A stretch of 64,000 nucleotides of DNA from the NCBI RefSeq assembly GCF_003671765.1, contig NZ_QPIB01000043.1, positions 248,001 to 312,000 of the forward strand. The letters run 5' to 3'. This document shows, one piece after another, positions 18,336-26,831 of this stretch; within the stretch, counting starts at the first letter, position 1; each line of letters starts with the position of its first letter. Both the position numbers and the translations under genes were made by a program. The notes under the pieces are model-generated. The model was not told the DNA's origin. It worked only from the letters and a program-made list of their open reading frames with translations, and made no database searches. This DNA comes from Xenophilus sp. E41 (lineage in GTDB: Bacteria; Pseudomonadota; Gammaproteobacteria; Burkholderiales; Burkholderiaceae_C).

Positions 18336-18731
18336 TCACAGGCGTTCGCCGCCGGCTGCGGACTGGGCGGCGCGGGTGCCGACGTCGCCGCGCAGGTACT
18401 CGGCCGGCACCGTGCTGTTGAAGAAGGCCTTGCGATCCAGGTTCTGGTTGGGCGCATGCGCGGCCGCCACCGCCTCGGCGCGCACGCTGGCGCGGTCGCG
18501 CCCGGCGCCGAGCGCGACGGGACGGTTTTCCGTGCCGAGCGCCTCGCCGGCGGCGAGCAGCTCGCCGCGCTGGGCGGCCTGTGCGAGCTGCCCCTGCACC
18601 TCGGCGCGCGAGTACGTGCCGGTGAAGGGCGTGCGGTTCTGGAGGATGTCGTCGGCCTGCGATTCCGCGAAGGCCGGTGCGGCGGCCAGCGCGACGAGCA
18701 GCGCGGCGGCGAGGGGGAGGGGCTTGTGCAT
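18336..18731 (-). CDS. DUF4148 domain-containing exported protein
   Basis: Secreted small protein of 131 aa with a clear signal peptide (MHKPLPLAAALLVALAAAPAFA, cleavage after AFA). The mature part has the DUF4148 core: TYSRAEVQGQLAQAAQRGEL followed by a Glu/Ala-rich segment. DUF4148 proteins are abundant in Burkholderiales and of unknown function, probably periplasmic. AAAGGACC lies just upstream of the ATG. A paralogue is encoded at 42034-42321. The 220-bp divergent spacer to the TauE-type gene has no clear operator. Confidence 0.85.
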   Translation of the reverse strand: MHKPLPLAAALLVALAAAPAFAESQADDILQNRTPFTGTYSRAEVQGQLAQAAQRGELLAAGEALGTENRPVALGAGRDRASVRAEAVAAAHAPNQNLDRKAFFNSTVPAEYLRGDVGTRAAQSAAGGERL

Positions 18732-18951
18732 GGAGAGGTCCTTTCAAGGGGCGGCGCCTGGGGCGTGCCGAGGGTTGGGCCGGGCGATCCCTTCCTGGGG
18801 GCAACGCGCCGGAGCGATGGATCGCAGTGTGGGCACCCCCGGCGGCGCTGGAAGTGCGTTTACGCACACGCCGACGCAGATCGCCGCCGGCCGCGACAAT
18901 GCGGCGCGGGCCGCACGCACTGCCGCCGCCCCTCGCCCGTCCCTGCCTGCC

Positions 18952-19716
18952 TTGACCTTCTCCTTCCCCCTCATCACCGACCCCGTCTTCTATGCCGTCG
19001 CCGTGCCGGCGGTGCTGCTGCTGGGCATCAGCAAGAGCGGCTTCGGCGCGGGGTTCGGATCGCTCGCGGTGCCGCTCATGTCGCTGGCCGTGTCGGTGCC
19101 GCAGGCGGCGGCGATCATGATGCCGCTGCTGCTGGTGATGGACGTGCTGGGGCTCGCCGCCTTCAGACGCGACTTCGACGCGGCGCTGCTGCGCTTCCTG
19201 GTGCCGTGGGCGCTGGTCGGCACGGTGGCCGGCACGCTGCTGTTCCGCGTGCTGCCGGCGCACACGGTGGCGGGCATCGTCGGCGTCTTCACGCTCCTTT
19301 TCCTGGCGCAGCGCGTGCTGCGCCCCCCGCGGCCGGAGGACCCGCCGCCCTCCAGGCCCCTGGGGGCGCTGCTCACGGTGCTGTCGGGCTTCACCAGCTT
19401 CATCTCGCATGCGGGCGGGCCGCCGCTCAATGCGTACCTGATCCCGCTGCGGCTGTCGCCCGTCGTCTTCACGGCCACGGTGGCCTACCTCTTCTTCGTC
19501 GTGAACCTCAGCAAGTGGGTGCCCTACGCGTGGCTGGGCCTGCTGGACCTGCGCAACCTCGCGACCTCGCTGGTGCTGATGCCGCTGGCGCCGCTTGGCG
19601 TGTGGATCGGCGTGCGCGTGGCGCGGCGCATCGACCCCACATGGTTCTACCGCTGCGTCTATGCCGGCATGCTGCTCACCGGGCTCAAGCTCGTGTGGGA
19701 CGGGTTCATCGCGTGA
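18952..19716 (+). CDS. TauE/SafE-family sulfite/anion exporter-like permease
   Basis: Membrane permease of 254 aa with seven to eight helices. The N-terminal motif LLLGISKSGFGAGFGSLAVPL and the second-half SGFTSFISHAGGPPLNAYLIP are the paired TauE/SafE signatures. No in-frame ATG is near the first helix. I chose TTG at 18952 (TFSFPLITDPVFY), which gives the normal family length. An ATG about 46 codons upstream is in frame but adds a low-complexity leader. Members move sulfite, sulfoacetate or related anions; substrate unknown. Its stop codon abuts a hairpin repeat. Confidence 0.85.
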   Translation: MTFSFPLITDPVFYAVAVPAVLLLGISKSGFGAGFGSLAVPLMSLAVSVPQAAAIMMPLLLVMDVLGLAAFRRDFDAALLRFLVPWALVGTVAGTLLFRVLPAHTVAGIVGVFTLLFLAQRVLRPPRPEDPPPSRPLGALLTVLSGFTSFISHAGGPPLNAYLIPLRLSPVVFTATVAYLFFVVNLSKWVPYAWLGLLDLRNLATSLVLMPLAPLGVWIGVRVARRIDPTWFYRCVYAGMLLTGLKLVWDGFIA

Positions 19717-19810
19717 AACACCCCCCATGCCGCTTCGCGGCTCCCCCCTCTCTGGCGCCTTCGGCTTGGAGGGGGGCGCACCCAGCGCCCTGGCCGAGCC
19801 AGTTCCGCGG
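19717..19810 (+). repeat. Hairpin repeat, family B copy 1
   Basis: Non-coding element starting immediately after the TauE stop codon. It contains nested palindromes: GCCGCTTCGCGGC, CCCCCCTC pairing with GAGGGGGG, and a GAGCCAGTTCCGCGG tail. Landmarks CACCCCC, CTTCGCG, CCCCTC/GGGGG, CAGCG, GCCxGTTCC appear in the same order in the copy at 54203. The overall structure could act as a terminator-like or mRNA-protecting stem. Bases ~19811-19925 continue with no gene. Confidence 0.6.
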
Positions 19811-19925
19811 GTGCCCTGAGGGCTTTGCTTCGCTCGCCGGCTGCAAGGAGTCTCATGCGGTGCCGGTGCGTAGCACCCCTGGAAGCTGAGATTTCCCCAA
19901 CCCCACCTTGCATCAGGAGCCTTCG

Positions 19926-20681
19926 ATGTCCGACCTCTTCATCCTCACCGGTGCGTCCCGCGGCATGGGCCGCGCCATGGCCGCGCAGTTGCTGCAACGC
20001 GATGGCGTGCAGTTGCTGTGCCTCTCGCGCGGGCGCGACGCCGCGCTGGAGCGCCGCCCCGCGGGCGCCGGAAGCCGTGCCGAGCAGTGGCAGGTCGACC
20101 TGGCCGATCCGCTGCCGGCCGCCGAGCGCGTGCGGGAGTGGCTCGCGGGCCTGGACGGCGCGGGCTTTCGCTCGGCCACGCTGATCAACAACGCCGGCAC
20201 GGTCGGCCATCCCGCACCGCTGGCCAAGGCCTCGCTGGCCGAGCTGTCGCAGTCGCTGCGCGTGGGGCTGGAGGCGGCCCTGCTGCTCACGGCGTCCTTC
20301 CTCGGCGCCACCGCCGGCTGGCCGGGCCGCCGGCAGGTGCTGAACATCTCCTCCGGCCTGGGCCGCAATGCGCTGGGCAGCCAGGCGCCGTACTGCGCGG
20401 CCAAGGCGGGCATGGACCATTTCTCGCGCGCCGTGGCGCTCGAGGAGCAGGGCGAGGGCGGCGCGCGCATCGTCTCGCTGGCGCCGGGCGTCATCGACAC
20501 CGACATGCAGGTGCAACTGCGCGGCACCGATGCGGCGCTCTTCCCCGACCGCGGCCGCTTCGAGAAGCTCAAGGCCGACGGGCTGCTCGACTCGCCCGAA
20601 GCGGCCGCGCGCAAGGTGCTGGCCTGGCTCGAGCGCCCCGACTTCGGTGCACAGCCTGTGGGCGACGTGCGGCAGCCCTGA
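19926..20681 (+). CDS. SDR-family NAD(P)-dependent oxidoreductase
   Basis: Classical short-chain dehydrogenase of 251 aa. The nucleotide-binding TGASRGMG is at residues 8-15, LINNAGTVG near 90, the catalytic Ser in LNISSGLG near 145, and YCAAKAG (Tyr/Lys) near 158. TGASRGMG and the length resemble sepiapterin/benzil reductase-type SDRs, but the substrate is not predictable. ATG 19926 follows a weak ribosome site. It probably shares a transcript with the GAF protein 85 bp downstream. Confidence 0.88.
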   Translation: MSDLFILTGASRGMGRAMAAQLLQRDGVQLLCLSRGRDAALERRPAGAGSRAEQWQVDLADPLPAAERVREWLAGLDGAGFRSATLINNAGTVGHPAPLAKASLAELSQSLRVGLEAALLLTASFLGATAGWPGRRQVLNISSGLGRNALGSQAPYCAAKAGMDHFSRAVALEEQGEGGARIVSLAPGVIDTDMQVQLRGTDAALFPDRGRFEKLKADGLLDSPEAAARKVLAWLERPDFGAQPVGDVRQP

Positions 20682-20766
20682 CGCGGTGCCGGACTACGCG
20701 GGCCGGCCCTCCGTCCTGTCCGCCGCGGCCCGGCGCCCGGCGTTGAATGCCGGAGGAAAACAACGA

Positions 20767-21297
20767 ATGGCGCGCGCACCCCGTCCCGACCGCTCCCCCA
20801 CCCAGGACTTCGAGGCCGAGCTGGCCCGCCTGCAGGTCGCCACGGCCGATGGCGGCAGCCGCGGCTTGTCCATGCTGCTGTCGCCCGTGCTGAAGCTGGT
20901 GCGCGAACACCTCGGCATGGACGTCGTCTTCGTGGCCCAGTTCGTGGGTGACGACAACGTGTTCCGCCATGTCGAGGCCGCGCCGGGGCGCCGCGTGATG
21001 GCCATCGGCGAAGCGTGCGCTCGCGAGCGCAGCTATTGCCAGCGCGTGGTCGACGGCCGCCTGCCGCCGCTGGAGCGCAACGTGCCGGCGCGCGAGGACT
21101 TCTCGCGGCTGCCCACCTTCGACTTTCCCATCGGTTGCTACCTCAGCGTGCCGCTGCGGCTGCAGGGCGGCCGCATCTACGGCGTGCTGTGCTGCTTCAG
21201 CTTCGCGCCCAACGAAGACTTGGGCCAGCGCGACCTGCGGCGCCTGGAGATGGCGGCGCAGCTCGCCACGCGGCTGATCGAAGAGCTCGGGACCTGA
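20767..21297 (+). CDS. Stand-alone GAF-domain protein
   Basis: Small sensory-type protein of 176 aa, essentially one GAF domain: LVREHLGMDVVFVAQFVGDD near residue 40, ERSYCQRVVDGRLPP near 90, and the closing strand IGCYLSVPLRLQGGRIYGVL. No output domain follows. Similar GAF units occur at the N-terminus of EAL phosphodiesterases, so a trans-acting light, redox or small-ligand sensor is possible (inference). GGAGGA about 10 bases before ATG 20767 is a strong ribosome site. Confidence 0.82.
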   Translation: MARAPRPDRSPTQDFEAELARLQVATADGGSRGLSMLLSPVLKLVREHLGMDVVFVAQFVGDDNVFRHVEAAPGRRVMAIGEACARERSYCQRVVDGRLPPLERNVPAREDFSRLPTFDFPIGCYLSVPLRLQGGRIYGVLCCFSFAPNEDLGQRDLRRLEMAAQLATRLIEELGT

Positions 21298-21302
21298 GTG
21301 TC

Positions 21303-21365
21303 ATGAACGGAATCGGCCGCCAGGGCCCACCCTGCGGGCGCGTGCAGCTATCGATTTCGTAGCAA
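21303..21365 (-). repeat. Family A ~60-bp repeat, copy 1
   Basis: Read on the minus strand it begins GCTACGAAATCGATAGCTG and ends near GGCCGATTCCGTTCA. It matches the family A layout: an AT-rich palindromic head with ATAGCTG, a GC-rich variable centre, and a GGCCGATTtgGCTTGAA-like tail. It fills the spacer between two convergent genes (GAF protein and isomerase). Confidence 0.75.
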
Positions 21366-21389
21366 AGAGTCCTGGGCTCGACGCCGGTA

Positions 21390-22028
21390 TCAGGCAACGT
21401 CCGGCTGGCGCTGCGGTTCGGCCGCCTGAAAGGCCGGCTGCGCCATCGCATGTGCGACCACGCGCGTGATGCGCATGAAGCCGTCCGTGTCGCAGCCCAT
21501 GCGGCGCGCGTTGGCCACCTGTGGCACCAGGCAGCAGTCGGCCAGCGTCGGCGCGTCGCCGAAGCACCAGGCGCCGTGGCCATGCCGTTCGAGGAGGCGC
21601 TCGACCATGGCCAGGCCGTCGGCCACCCAATGGGCGTACCAGGCGTCCTTCTGCTCGGGCGTGACCTTGAGCACATCCTGCAGGTAGCGCAGCACGCGCA
21701 GGTTGTTCACCGGATGGATGTCGCAGGCGATCACGTTCGACAGCTCGAGCACGCGGGCACGTGCTCCAGTCTCCAGCGGGATCAGCCGCGGTTCGGGATG
21801 CACCTGGTCGAGCCAGTCGATGATCGCCATCGACTGGCCGAGGTGGAAGCCGCCGTCGACGATGGCCGGCACCGAGGCCGAGGCGTTGACGCCGGCCACG
21901 TAGTCGGCCGCGCGGTGCCCGCCCGTGCGGATGTTGACCGGCAGGTAGTCGTACGGCAGCCCCTTGAGGGCGAGCGCGATGCGCACCCGGTAGGAGGTGG
22001 AGCTGTTGAAGAAGCTGTGCAGCTGCAT
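21390..22028 (-). CDS. Maleylpyruvate/maleylacetoacetate isomerase (zeta-class GST)
   Basis: Glutathione S-transferase-type cis-trans isomerase of 212 aa. The zeta-class start LHSFFNSSTSYRVRIALALKG contains the SSxSxRVR motif that binds glutathione. ASASVPAIVDGGFHLGQSMAI supplies the cis-Pro and the QS pair. The gene lies in an operon with gentisate dioxygenase and an FAH hydrolase, so the substrate is most likely maleylpyruvate rather than maleylacetoacetate. Its ATG overlaps the hydrolase stop by one base (TGATG). Confidence 0.9.
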   Translation of the reverse strand: MQLHSFFNSSTSYRVRIALALKGLPYDYLPVNIRTGGHRAADYVAGVNASASVPAIVDGGFHLGQSMAIIDWLDQVHPEPRLIPLETGARARVLELSNVIACDIHPVNNLRVLRYLQDVLKVTPEQKDAWYAHWVADGLAMVERLLERHGHGAWCFGDAPTLADCCLVPQVANARRMGCDTDGFMRITRVVAHAMAQPAFQAAEPQRQPDVA

Positions 22029-22726
22029 CACACCACGCGCACCGAAATTTCGCCCAGGCGATCGATGCCCACCTTCATCAGGTCGCCGGTCTTCACCGCG
22101 CCGACGCCTTCGGGCGTGCCGGTGAAGATCAAATCGCCGGGCTCGAGGCGGAAGTAGCGCGACAGGTCGGCAATGGTTTCGGCCACCGACCAGATCAGGT
22201 GCGACACGTTGCTGCGCTGTCGGTCCGCGCCGTTGACTGTGAGCCAGATCGCGGCATCGGTGAAGTGCCCGACCTTGCTCGCCGGGTGCAGCGGCCCCGT
22301 GGGCGCGGAGGCGTCGAAGGCCTTGCCGATCTCCCAGGGGCGGCCCATCTCGCGCATCTTCATCTGCAGGTCGCGACGCGTCATGTCCAGGCCCACGGCG
22401 TAGCCCCAGGCATGGCCGAGCGCCTGTTCGACCGGAATGTCGGAGCCGGCCTGGCCGATCGCGACGACGAGTTCGGCCTCGTAGTGGTAGTTGGCGGTCT
22501 GCGTGGGGTAGGGCAATTCCAGCGTCTGGCCCTCGGGCACGGGCACGACCGCATCGGCCGGCTTGCAGAAGAAGAAGGGCGGCTCGCGCTCGGGGTCGAA
22601 GCCCATCTCGCGCGCATGCGCCGCGTAGTTGCGGCCGACGCAATAGACACGGCGCACGGCGAAACGGTCGTCGCTGCCGGCGACCGGAAGGGTGACGGGA
22701 GCGGGGGCGGGAAAAACGAGGGCCAT
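22028..22726 (-). CDS. Fumarylpyruvate hydrolase (FAH family)
   Basis: FAH-superfamily hydrolase of 232 aa, expected to split fumarylpyruvate into fumarate and pyruvate. Family landmarks are RRVYCVGRNYAAHAREMG, FFFCKPADAVVP, the metal-binding E-x-E in YHYEAELVVAIG, GYAVGLDMTRRDLQ and the closing IFTGTPEGVGAVKTGD. Length and the RNY/KP/ExE order fit the small single-domain fumarylpyruvate hydrolases. It is the middle gene of the gentisate operon, 95 bp after the dioxygenase, which keeps coupling plausible. Confidence 0.9.
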   Translation of the reverse strand: MALVFPAPAPVTLPVAGSDDRFAVRRVYCVGRNYAAHAREMGFDPEREPPFFFCKPADAVVPVPEGQTLELPYPTQTANYHYEAELVVAIGQAGSDIPVEQALGHAWGYAVGLDMTRRDLQMKMREMGRPWEIGKAFDASAPTGPLHPASKVGHFTDAAIWLTVNGADRQRSNVSHLIWSVAETIADLSRYFRLEPGDLIFTGTPEGVGAVKTGDLMKVGIDRLGEISVRVV

Positions 22727-22821
22727 GGGATGTCCTGGCAGTGACTGCCGATTGATGAAGAAAAACGGGGATGGAAAGGCGGGACTGCTGGCCCGCCGTG
22801 GACCGCCCGGCTGGGGCCGGC

Positions 22822-23883
22822 TTACAGCCGCTCTTCGCGCAGCAGGTTCAGCGCGGCCTGCACCGGCCGGTCCGAATAGCTGAAGAGCACCGCGTCGTCG
22901 ACCGACGCGAGCTGCACCGGCTGCCAGGAGGGCACGACGAACACGTCGCGTGGCTCGAATCGGAACTGCTGCTCGCCGATGCGCGCCGTGCCGTGGCCTT
23001 CGACCACGCTGAACACGGTGGCGTCGCTGGTGCGGTAGGTCTTGCCCTGGAAGCCCTTGGGCAGGAACTGCATGAAGGTCGCCATCGTGGGCATGGGCCA
23101 GCCGCCGGTGGCGGGGTTCACGTAGCGCAGCTTCACGCCGTCCCAGGCGTCGATCTCGCCGCGCTGGTACAGCGCGTCGAGCGCCTCGCGCGTGCGGGCA
23201 TAGGGGTAGCTGAAGATCGGCGAGCTGGGGTCGGTCACCCGGTGCCGCACCGGCGCCATGTTGTGGCCGAAGCGCGCCCAGCTGCTGCCTTCGGGCCGCA
23301 CCACGGCTTGGGTGGAGGCGCTGTGGTTCTCGGCGAAGCCGGCGTCCAGGTGCTGGATCAGCGGGATGTCCAGGCCGTCCAGCCACACGACGGGCTCACC
23401 GCCTTCCTCCACCGTGGCATTGCCGTGGTCGTGCCAGTTCCAGGAGGGCGTGATGATGAAGTCGCCCGGGTGCATGGTCGTGCGCTCGCCGTTGACGGCC
23501 GTCCAGGCGCCCTGGCCCTCGACGATGAAGCGCAGCGCCGACTGCGTGTGCCGGTGGCTGGGCGCGATCTCGCCCGGCAGGATGAGCTGCAGGCCGGCAT
23601 AGAGGGTGGAGGTGATGCTCGAGCTGCCCGGCAGGCCCGGGTTCTCGAGGATCAGCACGCGGCGCACCGCCTCTTCGGCGCTGATCAGCTGGCCGGCCTG
23701 CATCACCAGCGGGCGCACCTCGTTCCATTTCCACAGGGCCGCCACGGCCTTGGGGCGCGGGTGCGGCGGCACCAGGGCGTGCAGCGACTCCCACAGGGGC
23801 GCCATGTTCTGGCGGCCGATGCGCTCGTAGTAGGCGGCTCGGCCGTCGCTGGTGGCAGGGGCGGTCCTGGGAAGGGCTGACAT
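22822..23883 (-). CDS. Gentisate 1,2-dioxygenase
   Basis: Bicupin Fe(II) ring-cleavage dioxygenase of 353 aa that converts gentisate to maleylpyruvate. The N-terminal cupin holds the metal ligands in [15 protein letters not shown] (~105) and the later [10 protein letters not shown]. The second cupin is seen in [13 protein letters not shown] and [10 protein letters not shown] (~295-320). The [12 protein letters not shown] region is characteristic of gentisate dioxygenases. ATG 23883 was chosen; a longer in-frame start at 23979 would run through the regulatory dyads. It is first in the operon and divergent from a LysR gene. Confidence 0.93.
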   Translation of the reverse strand: MSALPRTAPATSDGRAAYYERIGRQNMAPLWESLHALVPPHPRPKAVAALWKWNEVRPLVMQAGQLISAEEAVRRVLILENPGLPGSSSITSTLYAGLQLILPGEIAPSHRHTQSALRFIVEGQGAWTAVNGERTTMHPGDFIITPSWNWHDHGNATVEEGGEPVVWLDGLDIPLIQHLDAGFAENHSASTQAVVRPEGSSWARFGHNMAPVRHRVTDPSSPIFSYPYARTREALDALYQRGEIDAWDGVKLRYVNPATGGWPMPTMATFMQFLPKGFQGKTYRTSDATVFSVVEGHGTARIGEQQFRFEPRDVFVVPSWQPVQLASVDDAVLFSYSDRPVQAALNLLREERL

Positions 23884-23949
23884 GGTGTCTCCGAAAAGTC
23901 GTTGGAGTCGGCCGAGCCGACCCTCTCCGTGCATTATTCGGCGCGAGCT

Positions 23950-23997
23950 ATGGTTCGTAAAATCACCATTCGTTCTCACTCATACGCGAAGTCGTAT
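23950..23997. promoter_or_regulatory. LysR-type operator pair, gentisate operon/regulator spacer
   Basis: Two dyads sit in the 132-bp divergent spacer: ATGGT-N10-ACCAT at 23950-23969 and ATACG-N6-CGTAT at 23982-23997. The centres are about 30 bp apart, and the stretch is AT-rich against a 70% GC background. This is the usual recognition-plus-activation site arrangement of LysR regulators. Confidence 0.65.
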
Positions 23998-24015
23998 TGC
24001 TCTAAGGGTTAACCC

Positions 24016-24957
24016 GTGGATTGGACCCAGCGCCTGCGTTTGCGCCATCTGCAGTTGCTTTTGAGCCTCGCGCGTACCGGCAACATGAGCCAGTCGGCGC
24101 AGGAACTGCACACCACGCAGCCGGGCTTGTCGAAGTGGCTGCGGGAACTCGAGGACGACATCGGCCTGCCGCTCTTCGAGCGCCACGCACGGGGGCTGCA
24201 TCCCACCGCGCATGGCGAGGCGCTCATCGCCCACGCCCGCCGCATCGAGGCCCAGCTCGACACCGCGCGCGACGACATGGCGGCGCTGCGCGCGGGCGGC
24301 AGCGGCCTCGTGGTGGTCGGCACCTCCGGCGCCTCCGCCTCCGACACCGTGCCCCTGGCCACGCTCAAGCTGCTGCAGCAGATGCCGCGTGCGCAACTGC
24401 GGGTCGTGGAGAGCACGATGGACCTGCTGATGGACCGGCTCGCGCACGGCGAGCTCGACATCGTCGTCGGCCGCACCACGACCGGCCACCACCACGAGCA
24501 GATGCGCGCCGAGATGCTCTACATGGAGCCGCTGCACTTCGTCGCGCGGCCGCAGCACCCGCTGTTCAAGCGCCCGTCGCTGGCGTGGCGCGACCTCATG
24601 GACTTCCGCTGGGTCGTGTGGCCGCGCGGCACGCCGATCCGCGACGCGCTGGAGGCGGCCCTGGCCGAGGCCGGCCAGCAGCTCCCGCGCGACCACGTCG
24701 AGTCGAACTCGGTGGCCGTGAACCTCACCCTCATCAACAGCAGCCCGATGATCGGCATCGCCTCGCATCGCACCGCGCAGCGCTTCGCGCGACTGGGGGC
24801 GATGCGCATCCTGCCGCTGCGGCTGGCGGGCTTCGGGTCGGTGTCGATGTACTGGAACGCGGCGGGCGCGAACCGTGCCGCCGTGGCGGCGATGCTGGAG
24901 TGCCTGCGCACGGCCGACAGCGAGGTCGATGCCGGCGTGGCCGGCGAGGGGATGTGA
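24016..24957 (+). CDS. LysR-family regulator of gentisate operon
   Basis: LysR-type regulator of 313 aa starting with GTG at 24016. The winged helix-turn-helix is RHLQLLLSLARTGNMSQSAQ followed by ELHTTQPGLSKWLRELEDD, and the effector domain runs from ~90 with GTSGASASDTVPLATLKLL. The short start (MDWTQRLRLRHLQLL) and HARGLHPTAHG are like GbpR/CbL-type regulators. Divergent orientation and dyads in the spacer suggest it responds to gentisate or a precursor and controls both directions (inference). Confidence 0.9.
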   Translation: MDWTQRLRLRHLQLLLSLARTGNMSQSAQELHTTQPGLSKWLRELEDDIGLPLFERHARGLHPTAHGEALIAHARRIEAQLDTARDDMAALRAGGSGLVVVGTSGASASDTVPLATLKLLQQMPRAQLRVVESTMDLLMDRLAHGELDIVVGRTTTGHHHEQMRAEMLYMEPLHFVARPQHPLFKRPSLAWRDLMDFRWVVWPRGTPIRDALEAALAEAGQQLPRDHVESNSVAVNLTLINSSPMIGIASHRTAQRFARLGAMRILPLRLAGFGSVSMYWNAAGANRAAVAAMLECLRTADSEVDAGVAGEGM

Positions 24958-24975
24958 GCCGAGCCCGCCGCCCGC

Positions 24976-26058
24976 TCAGCGCCGGCAGATGCCCAGCACC
25001 CGTTCCTGTTCGGAGCAGGCGCGCAGGCTCGGCGCGGCCGCGGTCGGCGGGGACGACGACTGTGCCCGCGCGCTGCGCTCCGCGATGCAGGCGCGCAGCT
25101 GCCTTTCCACCGGCGGGTAGTAGACCCAGCCGCGCTGCAGGGGCGGAAGCTCGAGCTTGACCTGCTTCCACTTGGGATGCCCCTCGGCCTGCAGGCGATC
25201 GAAGTTGGCGCACAGCGAGTCGGCAAAGCGCCGCAGGCTGCCCACCGTGGACTGCAGGGCGTAGTCGTACGACACGAGATAGGCCTTCACCGTCAGCGTG
25301 GGGATGTCGCTGGTGAGCCATGACGGGTAGCTCGATGCGCGCAGCGTGCCGGGAAAGTAGGTGCGCTTGGCACGTGCGGTTTCGGGCGCGCTCTCGTCCA
25401 GCCGCAGGATCTTGATGTAGTTGCGCGCTTCTGGCTTCATGTCCGCGAACAGCTTGGCCGGCTGGCCAGCGACGATGATGGCGACGTCGATGCTCTTGTC
25501 CACGGTAAGCCTGGCCAGCGCCTCCTCGTTGGTGAGGTAATGGGCGTTCGACGGCGCCAGCGCTTCCCCGAACATGAGCTGGTAGAGGGTGCGCGCGCTC
25601 AGCGCGGTGCCGCTGCCGAGGGGGCCGACGCCCAGCGCCTTGCCCTTGATCTGGTGGATGGATTCGAGCGGCGAATCGGCACGGGCGACGAAGTAGATCT
25701 CCTCGTCGTACAGCGGCAGCAGCAGCCGCAGCGGCCGGATGATGTTGGCCGCGTCGGCATTGCCGGCCTTGGCCTCGTCCAGGAAGGCCTGGTACACGTC
25801 CGACTGCACCAGTGCCAGCTTCACGCCCGGCTCGAAGCGCAGCCGGTTCACGTTCTCGGCCGAGCCCTTGGATTCCAGCACCTCCAGGTCGAGGCCGGCC
25901 GGCTCCGCCACGTAGCGTGCGAGGTCGCGGCCGATCTGGATGTAGGTGCCGGTCTTGGACGCCGTCACGATCTTGTACTGCGGCCGCGGCGCGGCCGCGC
26001 TCGCCAGCGTGGTGGCTGCGAGCAGCATCAGCCCGGCGAGGAAGAAGTCGATTCGCAT
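24976..26058 (-). CDS. TAXI-family TRAP-type solute-binding protein, orphan
   Basis: Exported binding protein of 360 aa. The signal peptide ends around LASAAA. TAXI features are KIVTASKTGTYIQIGRDLARYV, LEVLESKGSAENVNRL, LALVQSDVYQAFL, and a central GVGPLGSGTALSARTLY. A 30-residue Ser/Ala-rich C-terminal tail with CSEQERVLGICRR is extra. TAXI receptors normally pair with a fused 4TM-12TM permease; none is nearby. It is the last gene of a three-gene operon with a zinc-ribbon membrane protein and an unknown protein, 21 bp after the former. Confidence 0.88.
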   Translation of the reverse strand: MRIDFFLAGLMLLAATTLASAAAPRPQYKIVTASKTGTYIQIGRDLARYVAEPAGLDLEVLESKGSAENVNRLRFEPGVKLALVQSDVYQAFLDEAKAGNADAANIIRPLRLLLPLYDEEIYFVARADSPLESIHQIKGKALGVGPLGSGTALSARTLYQLMFGEALAPSNAHYLTNEEALARLTVDKSIDVAIIVAGQPAKLFADMKPEARNYIKILRLDESAPETARAKRTYFPGTLRASSYPSWLTSDIPTLTVKAYLVSYDYALQSTVGSLRRFADSLCANFDRLQAEGHPKWKQVKLELPPLQRGWVYYPPVERQLRACIAERSARAQSSSPPTAAAPSLRACSEQERVLGICRR

Positions 26059-26079
26059 GGCGGTCTCCTGGTCTCTCGT

Positions 26080-26829
26080 TCAGCGGCCCGGCGGCGTGCA
26101 CAGCGACAGCGCCGCCAGCGCCCCCGGGCAGGCGGTGCCCTGCAATGGCGCCGGCGGAGCCGCGAAGGGCTCGGCGCCGGGCGGCGGCTCCGGCGCAACG
26201 GCGGGAAGCGAGGCCGGGGCGGGCGCAGGAGGCGGCGCGGCGGGCGGCGATGCGTCCGCTGCCGCGCCCGGCGCCATCGGCGCTGCCGGCGCTGGCGCGG
26301 CAGACGATGACGGCGCCGGCGCGCGCACCCGCGCCGGCGTGAGCGGTACCAGCGGCGGCGCGGGCTCGGCCGCAGCTGGCGCCGCGGGCAACGGGGCCGG
26401 CGGCGGCGCTGGGGCAGTCTGCGCCGGCGCCGCCCTCTGGGCCGCAGCGGACTCGGGCGGTGCATCGGCCAAGGCGAGGTAGACGATGACCGCCGCGAGC
26501 ACCACGACCAGTGCCGTGAGGGCGATCACCAGGCGGCGTGCCGATGCCTGCGGATCGCCCGGCCGCGGCGCGGGCTGCAGCGGCGCGCTGGCGTTGGTCG
26601 GCGGGACGGCGGCGTCGTCCGGCACGCCCGGCGAGGCCGACACGAGGGCGGGCGTCGGCACCGCCGTGGCTGGCACCGGCGCGCGCGCCGCCGGCCCCGG
26701 CGCCGATTCGCCCGGCGTGCCGCAGTAGGGACAGAAGGCGACCGGCCCTTGCAACATGTGCAGGCAATGGCTGCATGCCCGACTCGCCTGCCGGTGTGCG
26801 CCTTGGAGGTCCAGCGGCAGGGCTGCCAT
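26080..26829 (-). CDS. Zinc-ribbon, single-pass membrane protein with Pro/Ala-rich tail
   Basis: Unrecognised protein of 249 aa. Residues ~15-40 hold a zinc ribbon (CSHCLHML ... FCPYCGTPG, two CxxC knuckles). A Pro/Ala linker precedes one membrane helix near 100-120 (LVIALTALVVVLAAVIVYLAL). The rest is a low-complexity Pro/Ala stretch ending in a short segment with two Cys (TACPGALAALSLCTPPGR). By the positive-inside rule the ribbon is cytosolic and the tail periplasmic. It starts 2 bp after the upstream stop. The tail could reach toward the co-encoded TAXI protein (inference). Confidence 0.7.
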   Translation of the reverse strand: MAALPLDLQGAHRQASRACSHCLHMLQGPVAFCPYCGTPGESAPGPAARAPVPATAVPTPALVSASPGVPDDAAVPPTNASAPLQPAPRPGDPQASARRLVIALTALVVVLAAVIVYLALADAPPESAAAQRAAPAQTAPAPPPAPLPAAPAAAEPAPPLVPLTPARVRAPAPSSSAAPAPAAPMAPGAAADASPPAAPPPAPAPASLPAVAPEPPPGAEPFAAPPAPLQGTACPGALAALSLCTPPGR

Positions 26830-26831
26830 GG

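Noticed and set aside
23884-23979. Longer start of gentisate dioxygenase at 23979
   Set aside because: The extension would run through the LysR dyads and adds non-family residues; ATG 23883 is better.
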